A program made the position numbers and the translations under genes. Source: CAYRPN01 sp964426135 (GTDB taxonomy: Bacteria; Planctomycetota; Phycisphaerae; Phycisphaerales; Phycisphaeraceae). Taken from it: 22,139 bases of DNA. Numbering within the stretch: position 1 is the stretch's first letter; the number at the start of each line of letters is the position of its first letter. The stretch spans positions 1 to 22,139 of the forward strand of contig CAYRPN010000098.1 of assembly GCA_964426135.1 (NCBI GenBank), read 5' to 3'. Of this stretch, positions 7,401 through 14,456 are shown piece by piece. Under the pieces are notes generated by a model. It did no database searches and was not told the origin of the DNA. It saw only the letters and a list, made by a program, of their open reading frames with translations.

Positions 7401-8258
7401 ATGTCTCGTCAATGCTCCACCATCGCTCTCGTTGTCGCACTGACCGTTCTGACCGCCGATCAAGTAACGTTCGCGGCCAACAAGTCCGCCCCGGCGCCGG
7501 CGCCCCGTCGAAGCAGCGTCGACTTTGGCGGCATCGCCGGAAATCATCCATACTTCTATCAGGGCGCCACGGGGCAGGCGTGGGCGGCGAAGCACGCCGT
7601 CGGTTTCAGGCAGATTCCATTTCAGACGCGCATCGTCAGCGGCAGCGGACATCGACACCTTTACTACTCGCCGTACCTCCGCTACTACCCGTACGACGGC
7701 AATTACAACTACAACTACGGCTACTACCCGGGTTCCAACTGGATCTTCTACTCCACGGGCGCATACGAACCATCGCCGGTGATCGAACGCCGCATCGTGA
7801 TCGTGCAGGCGCCGCAGACGCCGGCAGCGCTGCCGTCGGAGCCGGTGACCGATGGCTGGGTGTTGCTCGCCGCCGGTGACGCGGCACAGGCGGTCGGGCA
7901 GTTCGCGCTGGATGCGAGCAAGGGCGACCAACTCGCCAACGTCGGCTACGCGATCGCCTCAGGCCTGCGCGGCGAGCATGGCCAGGCGGTGTGGGCGATG
8001 CGAAAAGCAGTGGGCGAAGTGGGGGCGGCAGTCGCCACCGTGCCGGCAGCACAGGCGAAATCGAGGGTCACGACGTTGATCGCGCAATACGAAACGCAGG
8101 CTCGCTCGCGCCCATCGGCGGATGTGTGTTTCATGCTCGCGTCGCTGCGCTTCATCGATGGAGATGTGGGCAGCGCCAAGGCCTGGCTGGCCAAAGCGGT
8201 GGAGGCGGGCGATGACAGCAGCAGTGCGACAGCGCTGGGCGCTGCGTTGGAAAAGTGA
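7401..8258 (+). CDS. Secreted Tyr-rich protein with helical repeat C-terminus
   Basis: A 285-residue protein. The ATG at 7401 has GGAGG at 7391-7395 with 5-nt spacing; the ATG at 7389 overlaps that site and is rejected. A signal peptide is visible (TIALVVALTVLTADQVTFAA, cleavage near residue 26). A Tyr/Asn-rich low-complexity stretch (YYSPYLRYYPYDGNYNYNYG, about 88-107) suggests a surface or cell-wall protein. The C-terminal half (about 150-285) has paired amphipathic helices (WVLLAAGDAAQAVGQFALDA; FMLASLRFIDGDVGSAKAWL) resembling TPR-like repeats that would bind partner proteins. The family is not recognised. It is probably expressed independently of the hydrolase gene, 39 bp upstream. Confidence 0.75.
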   Translation: MSRQCSTIALVVALTVLTADQVTFAANKSAPAPAPRRSSVDFGGIAGNHPYFYQGATGQAWAAKHAVGFRQIPFQTRIVSGSGHRHLYYSPYLRYYPYDGNYNYNYGYYPGSNWIFYSTGAYEPSPVIERRIVIVQAPQTPAALPSEPVTDGWVLLAAGDAAQAVGQFALDASKGDQLANVGYAIASGLRGEHGQAVWAMRKAVGEVGAAVATVPAAQAKSRVTTLIAQYETQARSRPSADVCFMLASLRFIDGDVGSAKAWLAKAVEAGDDSSSATALGAALEK

Positions 8259-8282
8259 TGAAGACACGGCGGACGCGGCTTG

Positions 8283-8417
8283 CAAAGACATCGTTGAGCC
8301 GCGAGACATCGTTGCGTCGCGCGGCCCATGCGGGCGCGGCTTCCAAAGACATCGTTGAGCCGCGAGACATCGTTGCGTCGCGCGACATCGTTGCGTCGCG
8401 CGGCCCAAGGGGCCGCG
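8283..8417. repeat. Direct repeats and GC hairpins between two convergent genes
   Basis: A 41-bp direct repeat (starting CAAAGACATCGTTGAGCCGC) occurs at 8283-8323 and 8344-8384. A shorter unit, GACATCGTTGCGTCGCGC, occurs three times and is itself a near-palindrome (GCGAC...GTCGC). The block ends in a perfect 8-bp GC hairpin, CGCGGCCC (8399-8406) / GGGCCGCG (8410-8417) with a 3-nt loop. It may end transcription from both sides, though no T-run follows. No open frame here is protein-like. Confidence 0.75.
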
Positions 8418-8440
8418 GCTAAACATCGCGGGCGAACCAC

Positions 8441-8503
8441 TCTTCTCTTCTCTTCTCTTCTCATCTCATCTCTTCTCTTCGCCTCTCTTCTCTTCGCTTC
8501 TCA
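8441..8503. repeat. CTCTT/CTTCT polypyrimidine tract
   Basis: 63 bp of almost pure C/T built from TCTTC pentamers (TCTTCTCTTC repeated, with CTCATCTCATC and CTTCGC variants), directly abutting and slightly overlapping the yajC stop codon. On the yajC mRNA it would be a purine-rich GAAGAGAAGAG 3' tail. It is slippage-prone and able to form triplex DNA. Confidence 0.85.
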
Positions 8504-8974
8504 GTTCGCCGCGGGTTGGGTTCTGACCTGCGGCTCTTCCTTGGGCGCTTCCTCGGTAAGAATGGTTTGGATGGCGCTGCGGACGAAGGTGGTCTTGGAG
8601 TTGTTGCCTTCGTCGGTCTTGAGAATGACACGGTCGGGGCGGACCTCGACGACGGTGCCGATGATGCCGCCGATGGTCTGGACCTTGTCGCCTTTCTTCA
8701 GGGCGCTGAGCAGGGCTTCGCGATTTTTCTTTTCCTTTTTCTGGGATCGCATCTGCATGAAGATCATCAGGACGAAGAAGCCGACGAAGATCAGCAGCAT
8801 GAAATCCATGCCGAAGGGCTTGCTGCCGCCGGACGGGCCGCCAGGTGCTCCGGGGGTTCCGGGGGCCGCGGTCTTGGCGCTGTCGGCGGCGGGGGCAGTT
8901 CCCTCCTTGGTGGCCGCCTTGGCGGGTGCTTCGGTTGCGTTTTGAGCGAGAACGAGCGGGAATGCATCGAACAT
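8501..8974 (-). CDS. yajC: Preprotein translocase subunit YajC
   Basis: A 157-residue protein from ATG 8974, with GAGG at 6-nt spacing supporting the start. An Ala/Pro/Gly-rich low-complexity N-terminus (10-53) precedes one membrane helix (DFMLLIFVGFFVLMIFMQM, about 57-75), then the cytosolic YajC hallmark: RSQKKEKKNREALLSALKKG, DKVQTIGGIIGTVVEV and DRVILKTDEG. YajC binds SecDF and assists SecYEG export. Family members are usually about 85-120 residues, so the N-terminal extension makes this one long. It follows tgt by 16 bp, the classic tgt-yajC order, but secD/secF do not follow; a repeat block and a convergent gene lie there instead. Confidence 0.95.
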   Translation of the reverse strand: MFDAFPLVLAQNATEAPAKAATKEGTAPAADSAKTAAPGTPGAPGGPSGGSKPFGMDFMLLIFVGFFVLMIFMQMRSQKKEKKNREALLSALKKGDKVQTIGGIIGTVVEVRPDRVILKTDEGNNSKTTFVRSAIQTILTEEAPKEEPQVRTQPAAN

Positions 8975-8990
8975 GTCTTGCCTCGTGGGG

Positions 8991-10463
8991 TTACGTCGCG
9001 GCCGGTTGCAGGATCGGTCCCGTGGCGGCGACAGGCCAGCGTTGCAGCAGGCCGGACCAGTCATCATCGCGGATCGTCGCGCGGATGTCCAGCATGTATC
9101 GCTGGAAATGTCGGAGGTTGTGAATGCTGACGAGGATGGGCCCAAGCATTTCGCCCGCCATGAAGAGGTGGCGGAGGTAGGAGCGGGAGAAGCCGGAAGA
9201 GAAGGGACGAAGGGACTGAGGGACTGAGGGATCAAGGATTTCAAGGCAGGAGGCGCGCGGATCGCTGTTTCCACCCTTCGTCCCTTCGTCTCTTCGTCCC
9301 TCAGTTCCTCTTGGCCCACCGCACGCCAGGCAATCGCACGTCTCATCGATGGGCCGGGGGTCGGTCGCGTACTTGGCATTGCGCAGGCGAATCTGCCCGG
9401 TGGGTGTGAAGGCGTTGGCGTTGCGGCCGTTGCGGGTGGGCAGGACGCAGTCGAACATGTCCACGCCGGCACGCACAGCCGTGAGGATATCGCGCTCGTA
9501 ACCGACGCCCATCAGGTAGCGAGGTTTGCCCGTCGGCAGCAGCGGGGCGGTGAACTCCACCACGCGCTTGAGTTCCTCGAACCCCTCGCCCACCGCGACG
9601 CCGCCGATGGCGTAGCCCGGCAGATCGTGTTGCAGAATGGCTTGGGCGCACCAGCTTCGCTGATCGAGATCGGTGCCGCCCTGCACGATGGGGAAGAGCG
9701 CCTGATCGTGCGGCCGGCCGTGAGCTTTGACGCAGCGGTCGAGCCAGCGGATGGAGCGTTCGCAGGCTTGTTTCACGCGCAGGGAGTAGGAAGGGTCTAG
9801 GGTGTAGGGTTTAGGGTGTAGGGTTTCGGAACAGGCTGGATGCGCGGGGTCGTCCGTCCAGACGCCTGCGGCGTTTCCGCTAACCGCGGAGGTCGCATCG
9901 TTCGATTCCTCTGTCTCCTGTCCCCTTTCCCCTGTCTCCTGTCCCCTGTCCCCTGTCCCCTGTCTCCTGTCTCCTGTCTCCTGTCCCCCTCCCCTCGCCG
10001 GCGGGCAATCGTCGAAGGCCATGATGATGTCGGCCGCCAGTTCGTTCTGCACCTGCATCGACCGCTCGGGAGTGAGGTCGACGCGGGAACCATCGTGCGG
10101 GCTGCGGAAGACGACGCCTTCGTCGCTGATCTTGTTGATGTCCGCCAGGCTGAAAACTTGAAACCCGCCGGAGTCGGTGAGCATCGGTCCGGGCCAGCCG
10201 ATCCACGGATGCAAACCCTCGCTGCCGCCCATCTGGGCGACGAGGTGCGACCCGGGCCGCAGCATCAGGTGAAACGTATTGGCAAGGATGATCTGTGCCC
10301 CCGTTGCCGCCACCATGGATGGCAGCAGGCCCTTAATGGTGCCCTGTGTGCCCACCGGCATGAAGGCGGGGGTGTCGAAGGAGCCGTTGCGGGTCGTTAC
10401 CCGGCCCAATCGCGCGAGACTGGTGGCTGAGCGGTGAGCAATTTCAAACGAAAGGGGAGGCAT
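8991..10463 (-). CDS. tgt: Queuine tRNA-ribosyltransferase with two in-frame repeat insertions
   Basis: A 490-residue TGT, about 100 residues longer than usual. It swaps guanine-34 for preQ1 in GUN-anticodon tRNAs. The core is intact: D97 in LTDSGGFQVFS, D151 in MAFDDCPP, GGVAVGEG (287-294), the nucleophile D338 in FDCVLPTRNGRNA, and zinc ligands C376, C378, C381 in CDCLAC with H432 in YLRHLF. Insertion 1 (about residues 157-222) follows FDDCPP; insertion 2 (about 384-423) falls between CxCxxC and the zinc His, stretching the gap to 51 residues from about 26. Both are translated low-complexity DNA (GDRRQGTGDRGQETG; GTEGRRDEGTKGG). The frame survives both, so a full-length protein can be made; whether it folds is unknown. 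It heads a tgt-yajC operon. No strong Shine-Dalgarno is visible. Confidence 0.93.
   Translation of the reverse strand: MPPLSFEIAHRSATSLARLGRVTTRNGSFDTPAFMPVGTQGTIKGLLPSMVAATGAQIILANTFHLMLRPGSHLVAQMGGSEGLHPWIGWPGPMLTDSGGFQVFSLADINKISDEGVVFRSPHDGSRVDLTPERSMQVQNELAADIIMAFDDCPPARGGGQETGDRRQGTGDRGQETGERGQETEESNDATSAVSGNAAGVWTDDPAHPACSETLHPKPYTLDPSYSLRVKQACERSIRWLDRCVKAHGRPHDQALFPIVQGGTDLDQRSWCAQAILQHDLPGYAIGGVAVGEGFEELKRVVEFTAPLLPTGKPRYLMGVGYERDILTAVRAGVDMFDCVLPTRNGRNANAFTPTGQIRLRNAKYATDPRPIDETCDCLACGGPRGTEGRRDEGTKGGNSDPRASCLEILDPSVPQSLRPFSSGFSRSYLRHLFMAGEMLGPILVSIHNLRHFQRYMLDIRATIRDDDWSGLLQRWPVAATGPILQPAAT
9195..9314. repeat. 8-bp repeat cassette inserted in tgt (zinc-site region)
   Basis: On the plus strand a purine arm (GAAGGGACGAAGGGACTGAG..., 9199-9232), a unique centre (about 9233-9270) and a pyrimidine arm (CCCTTCGTCCCTTCGTC..., 9274-9302). 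The arms are inverted copies of each other, and their 8-mers match the array at 5498-5884. It adds about 25 residues within tgt between the Cys and His zinc ligands, keeping the frame. Confidence 0.85.
9790..9995. repeat. 7-bp repeat cassette inserted in tgt (after FDDCPP)
   Basis: One arm is four 7-mers alternating TAGGGTG and TAGGGTT (9798-9825). The other is a long run of CCTGTCT/CCTGTCC 7-mers (9909-9987). Between them lie about 80 bp of unique sequence. The total adds roughly 60-65 codons to tgt at the loop after the substrate-binding Asp. The unit length is not a multiple of three, so gain or loss of one unit would shift the tgt frame. Confidence 0.85.
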
Positions 10464-10488
10464 GGCGGCATGATAGGGAAACAGCGGC

Positions 10489-10566
10489 GAAAGAGGGCAG
10501 GGCTCGAACCTGTCGCATCGTTCCTTCGTACTGGTCTAACCGGCTGAGGAATCAGGTCTCCTCTTT
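10489..10566 (-). pseudogene. Degenerate tRNA-like sequence
   Basis: On the minus strand a perfect 7-bp acceptor-like stem pairs AAAGAGG (plus 10560-10566) with CCTCTTT (10490-10496). It is joined directly to a T-arm-like hairpin ACAGG-TTCGAGC-CCTGC, with canonical TTCGANY loop and four of five pairs, and a D-loop-like CTCAGCCGGTTAGA (plus 10535-10548) lies in between. The D-stem has two mismatches, the spacer before it is too long and the region for the anticodon arm is about 4 nt short and does not fold, so no anticodon can be assigned. Total length is 78 nt. It is best read as a decayed tRNA or tRNA-derived remnant. It lies 26 bp upstream of tgt, on the same strand. Confidence 0.35.
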
Positions 10567-10981
10567 TCAGGTCCGCCGCCGGTTATTGGAATCGTGGATC
10601 ACCAGGACGTGCTTCGTATAAACGTATGATGTGTCAGCATTTGGAGTTGATGCGGAAAGAAGGCTGGCTTTTCAGGATACAGGCTTCTAACTTCCGCTGA
10701 TCGTCCGCAAACAGTTGAATAGGGCCGGCGGTCAAGGTACCCTACTGTTTGAGGAGCGGGCCTGCTTGGCAGGAACGCGTGACGGGTTGGGCTGGGTGAC
10801 TGGAAGCATCACCTCCGCTTGGATTGGGTCAGGATCTGGATGGGTCTTCCTTGTTTGGCAGGGAAGAATGGTGAGGAACGGAATCCGCTTCGATGAAGCG
10901 ATGGATGGATCGAGACGATGCCTGTTGAGGCCTCGTTGCCGCATTGCCCGGCAGAGCCGGGTTGGGAAAGGGATCGACGTC
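10567..10981 (+). other. Gene-free leader region of the exopolysaccharide locus
   Basis: 415 bp without a credible gene before the phosphoglycosyl transferase. The longer frame from 10715 has no protein-like start and is rejected. It holds three small perfect inverted repeats: CCTGC/GCAGG (10761-10773), GGTGA/TCACC (10795-10813) and CCCGGC/GCCGGG (10947-10961), the last 20 bp before the start codon. A structured mRNA leader or regulator binding sites are possible. I see no known riboswitch and no strong promoter. Confidence 0.4.
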
Positions 10982-11641
10982 ATGCCTGAACCGATTACGG
11001 TGGTGATGGTGGGAGCCGGCGGTTCGCTGGTCAGCCTGGAGCTGGCGCGGCGACAGTTCCGGTTCTTCAAAGAGGTGATGGACCTCGTCGGCGGCGCGTT
11101 GGCGCTGCTGCTGTTTTTCCCGCTGATGGTGGTTTGTGCCGCGATCATCAAAATCAGCGATCCGGCGGGCCCGGTGCTCTATCGCCAGGTGCGCGTGGGA
11201 CTGAACGGTCGGCTCTTCACGATTTACAAGCTTCGCTCGATGTACGTCGACTCTGAAAAGGCCGGTCGAGCCGTTCGCGCCGGAGCTGACGATCCGCGGG
11301 TGATTCCGTGGTGCAAGTGGATGCGCAAGAGCCATGTGGACGAACTGCCGCAGCTATTCAATATTCTCCGCGGCGAGATGAGCATGGTCGGTCCCCGGCC
11401 CGAGCGACCGGAACTGTTCGAGGAACTGAGTCGGGAGATGCCCGACTTCGAATGCCGGCTGGCAGTGAAACCCGGTCTGACCGGTTACGCCCAGATTTAC
11501 AACGGATACGACACCGACATCGATGCGGTGAAGCGTAAGCTCAAAATGGATCTGCACTACATCGAGCACATGAGCCTGTGGCTGGAATTGAAACTGCTGG
11601 TGGCGACGTTTGCGAAGTTCCGCGACTCCGGCGCGAGGTGA
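10982..11641 (+). CDS. Initiating polyprenyl-phosphate sugar phosphotransferase
   Basis: A 219-residue monotopic phosphoglycosyl transferase of the bacterial sugar transferase family (WbaP/ExoY/WcaJ-type catalytic core). It would transfer a sugar phosphate from a UDP-sugar to undecaprenyl phosphate, the first step of the exopolysaccharide repeat unit. A re-entrant membrane helix lies at about 33-57 (MDLVGGALALLLFFPLMVVC), then VLYRQVRVGLNGRLFTIYKL (65-84). The catalytic D120-E121 sits in DELPQLFNILRGEMSMVGPR (120-139), and VKPGLTGYAQIYNGYDT (162-178) closes the core. It is a short form without the N-terminal membrane domain of WbaP. I start at ATG 10982 (AAGGG 9 nt upstream); the open frame reaches back to 10715 but the extra residues are not family-like. 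It is first in the EPS locus. Confidence 0.92.
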   Translation: MPEPITVVMVGAGGSLVSLELARRQFRFFKEVMDLVGGALALLLFFPLMVVCAAIIKISDPAGPVLYRQVRVGLNGRLFTIYKLRSMYVDSEKAGRAVRAGADDPRVIPWCKWMRKSHVDELPQLFNILRGEMSMVGPRPERPELFEELSREMPDFECRLAVKPGLTGYAQIYNGYDTDIDAVKRKLKMDLHYIEHMSLWLELKLLVATFAKFRDSGAR

Positions 11642-11668
11642 GTTCGCCCGCCGGTGAGTTCGCCCGCC
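11637..11668 (+). repeat. 16-bp tandem duplication across a stop codon
   Basis: GGTGAGTTCGCCCGCC occurs twice in tandem, at 11637-11652 and 11653-11668. The first copy contains the TGA that ends the sugar transferase gene, so this is a recent-looking duplication of the gene end. The remaining gap to 11869 contains a perfect TGAGT-C-ACTCA palindrome (11694-11704) and no gene. Confidence 0.8.
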
Positions 11669-11869
11669 GCGGTCGGTCGAATCGAAAGGAACCTGAGTCA
11701 CTCAAGGGTGTGGAAAGCAAGCCGCCCCGTCCATGCGCGGTTTTCGAGTCAAGGGCAAAATCTGTGCACGAGGAATTCAACGGGTCACTTTAGATCGATG
11801 CCGGGTTAACCGACGATATCGGGGGGTCGGCGACGCCGGCCCTCTTCCTTTGATGCTGGAGCTTTCGTT

Positions 11870-12628
11870 ATGCGACCTTCCTTTCGAATTGTCGGATTTC
11901 TTCCGATGCTCGGGCTAATTCTGGCGGCATTCAGTGCGGTCGGTTGCGGTCCGCCGAAATATACGGACTACGACGACTTCATGAAGTCGCCCCGTCCGAT
12001 CGTGGCGGGCAAACCCTATGTGATTGAACCGCCCGACGGGCTGCAGATTATCGCCCCCAGCGCGCCGGAAATTCACAACGTCGGCTTGTCGGTGCGCCCC
12101 GACGGGTACGTGACCGTCCACCTGATCGGCGACGTTTTCGCCGCGGGCAAGACCCCGACCCAACTGGCATCGGAGATCGAAGAGAAGATTCTCAAGTACT
12201 ACCAGGACGTCACGGTGCAGGTGACGGTGACCGGCAACAACAGCAAGTTCTACTACATGGCCGGTGAGATTCAGGGGCCGCGCCAGTACACGGGCCGCGA
12301 TACGGTGCTCAGTGCGGTGGGCTTCGGCATTCCTTCGTCGGCCTGGCCTGAGAAGGCGCTGCTGCTTCGCCCCAACGAACGCAGCGAACTGATCCGTCGT
12401 ATGAGTGTGGATGTGAAGGAAATGCTCGAAACCGGCGATCTGAAATACAACGCGGTGCTGGAGGAAGGCGACATCATCTGGATGCCGACCAATCCCTTCG
12501 CCACGATCGGTCGCGTCGTCCAGAACCTGCTCTCGCCGGTGGATCCGATCATCACCGCCTACACGACGCCTTACCGCATCCCGAACCAGATCGACGATGC
12601 TTCGGACCAGAACAACAACAACCGCTGA
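11870..12628 (+). CDS. Polysaccharide export lipoprotein (Wza/GumB-like)
   Basis: A 252-residue outer-membrane or periplasmic export protein. ATG 11870 is preceded by GGAG (11858-11861, 8-nt spacing). A lipoprotein signal with lipobox SAVGC makes C26 the lipidated residue. The poly-export domain follows at about 48-118 (PYVIEPPDGLQIIAP, VRPDGYVTVHLIGDVFAAGK, TPTQLASEIEEKI), then a beta-grasp SLBB-like segment at about 120-215 (VTVQVTVTGNNSKFYYMAGE, IQGPRQYTGRDTVLSAV, YNAVLEEGDIIWMP). The Asn-rich tail is low complexity. It should form the outer-membrane channel side of the EPS exporter with the Wzz/GumC-like protein encoded 61 bp downstream. Confidence 0.9.
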   Translation: MRPSFRIVGFLPMLGLILAAFSAVGCGPPKYTDYDDFMKSPRPIVAGKPYVIEPPDGLQIIAPSAPEIHNVGLSVRPDGYVTVHLIGDVFAAGKTPTQLASEIEEKILKYYQDVTVQVTVTGNNSKFYYMAGEIQGPRQYTGRDTVLSAVGFGIPSSAWPEKALLLRPNERSELIRRMSVDVKEMLETGDLKYNAVLEEGDIIWMPTNPFATIGRVVQNLLSPVDPIITAYTTPYRIPNQIDDASDQNNNNR

Positions 12629-12689
12629 TTCACGCCGCTCCCGGCGATAGCAGTGGCACGAATCAGTTCGAATCTCAGGGGATCTTTCT

Positions 12690-14330
12690 ATGGCATGGCG
12701 CAAACCAACGAATCTGAACGAATGGTTCGGCATCCTGATCCGGCACAAGAAGAAATTCTTCTTCCCCGCGATGACGGTCATGATCGTCGTCATCTGGGCC
12801 AGCCAGTTCATGGAGCGCCAGTATCGCGCCGAGGCCAAGTTCCAGCGCCGCAGCGATACCTCGCTGGACTCCGGCGAGAGCGTGTCGTCGCAGATCTACG
12901 AGCGCATGCGCCTCATGATGGGCTACAGCTTCAACGGCCGCCCCTCGGTCGAACAGCTCATCGCCGACCTCAACCTCACCAAGGGCTTCCCACGCACCGC
13001 CGATGGTGAGTTCACCACGGACGGCCGGCTCAAGTACGAAGAACTCATCAGTCAGCTTCAGGGCCGCATCAGCGTCTACAGCCAGGTCGCAAGCGACCAG
13101 ATCGACCTGGTCTCCGTCAGCTTCAGCAACACCGACCGCGATCTGGCTCCGAAAGTCGTCAATCAGCTCGTCGAGAACTACATCCGCAAAGTCCGTTCCG
13201 AAATGGACGACCAGTTGCTGGAGCAGAAAAAGTTCTACACGCAGGAAGTGGACCGCTATCGACGCAAGGTGTCGGACCTGGAAAGCGCGAAGCTTCGCTT
13301 CGACCTGAACAATCCGGGTCTCGATCCCGAGAATCCGCTCAATGCTCACAACAAGCTCGTGGATCTTCGCAAGTCGAAGGAGATCCTGATCGCGACGATC
13401 AAGGAAGAAGAGGCGAAACTGACGGAGTTGAAGGAATGGGAAAAGAACGAGCCGGACTTCAAGCAGAACAAGAAAAAGATTGAGAACGCGCAGCTTCTGG
13501 AGTTGAAGGACAAGTTGAAGAAGCTGAAGGAACTCTACGACTACAACGCCTACGAACTCCGTCGCACCGCCGCCCATCCGCAGATGAAGGATCTGGTTCG
13601 CCGCATCGCGGATACGGAAAAGGAAGTCGCCAATTTCCTGGGTGGCGACGATGAGGAGATTGAAGAAGTCCCCAACGTCGAGAAAATCTCCGCTCAGAAG
13701 GACATCAAGGTTCAGGAAGGCGCCCTGGGCGCCAAGCGGAAGCAGATCGACGAGACGGACAAGGACATCGAAGCGTGGGAAGTGCGTAACCGCAACTTCT
13801 TCGCCGTCCGCAACGAGTACCTGAAGATCACCCGCGAACTCGCCGAGTCGCAGGATCAGCTCAAGTTCTGGGACGAGAACCTCCGCCGCACCACCGTCGC
13901 TTTGACCCTCAACGTCGGCGAGCGCGGCATGCGGTTGAGCTTCGTCCAGCGCGCTCCGGAACTCGGCAAGCCCAGTTCGCCCACGCTCTTCAAGATTCTG
14001 AGCATGGCGGTTTTTGCAGGCCTGGGCGCTGGCGCGTTCTTCGTCGTCCTTGCTGAACTGCTTGACCACTCCTACCGCAGCATCGAGCAGGCGGTCGATG
14101 AGATCAAGCTCCCCGTGCTCGGCGCGATCAACGAGATCGTCAGCCCCGCCACGGCGATGCGCCGCAAAATTTTCGCCTGGGGCGTTTTCCCGCTCATCAC
14201 CACGGTGCTTGCCCTGCTGCTGACCGGCGTGTTCGTGCTGACCTATCTCAGCCTCGAAGCTCCGCACAAGTACGACCAGCTCCGCGACAACCCCGTGCGA
14301 TTCATCATGCAGCAGTTCCGAGGCGTGTGA
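12690..14330 (+). CDS. Polysaccharide chain-length determinant (Wzz/GumC-like)
   Basis: A 546-residue inner-membrane co-polymerase. The N-terminal Wzz-type part (NLNEWFGILIRHKKKFFFPA, 8-27) leads into TM1 (about 24-42). A large periplasmic region (about 45-425) is rich in coiled coil, Lys/Glu-heavy between about 220 and 370 (EEEAKLTELKEWEKNEPDFK). The family Pro-rich motif APELGKPSSPT precedes TM2 (about 432-455), and a third membrane helix lies at about 496-522 (VFPLITTVLALLLTGVFVL). The usual C-terminal kinase domain is absent; that activity is encoded separately at 15331. It matches the XrtA-type chain-length determinant layout. An AGGGG lies upstream of the ATG. It should form the periplasmic tunnel between the polymerase and the Wza-like lipoprotein. 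Confidence 0.9.
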   Translation: MAWRKPTNLNEWFGILIRHKKKFFFPAMTVMIVVIWASQFMERQYRAEAKFQRRSDTSLDSGESVSSQIYERMRLMMGYSFNGRPSVEQLIADLNLTKGFPRTADGEFTTDGRLKYEELISQLQGRISVYSQVASDQIDLVSVSFSNTDRDLAPKVVNQLVENYIRKVRSEMDDQLLEQKKFYTQEVDRYRRKVSDLESAKLRFDLNNPGLDPENPLNAHNKLVDLRKSKEILIATIKEEEAKLTELKEWEKNEPDFKQNKKKIENAQLLELKDKLKKLKELYDYNAYELRRTAAHPQMKDLVRRIADTEKEVANFLGGDDEEIEEVPNVEKISAQKDIKVQEGALGAKRKQIDETDKDIEAWEVRNRNFFAVRNEYLKITRELAESQDQLKFWDENLRRTTVALTLNVGERGMRLSFVQRAPELGKPSSPTLFKILSMAVFAGLGAGAFFVVLAELLDHSYRSIEQAVDEIKLPVLGAINEIVSPATAMRRKIFAWGVFPLITTVLALLLTGVFVLTYLSLEAPHKYDQLRDNPVRFIMQQFRGV

Positions 14331-14456
14331 GCCTGGCGTTGGTGGACTTCAGATACAGAGTGTGAGGCTTGCGATTCAGGGCTTGTGGCAATATGAGCGC
14401 TGGGGCCGTGATGCTCCCGGCCGACCGCGCTGGACGCCACTCGATGGTGTGAACGG

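Noticed and set aside
8975..9472. Upstream extension of the yajC frame inside tgt
   Set aside because: It is an out-of-frame reading of tgt; yajC has its own start and Shine-Dalgarno at 8974.
9798..9825. Telomere-like TTTAGGG repeats as eukaryotic sequence
   Set aside because: Only four units, embedded in an open bacterial tgt frame with other 7-mer repeats; no sign of eukaryotic origin.
10715..10981. Extended N-terminus of the sugar transferase
   Set aside because: Residues before 10982 do not resemble the family and the core membrane hairpin starts shortly after the chosen ATG.
12675..14267. 530-residue minus-strand open frame
   Set aside because: It is antisense to the chain-length determinant, whose family motifs are clear; the open frame reflects GC-rich codon bias.
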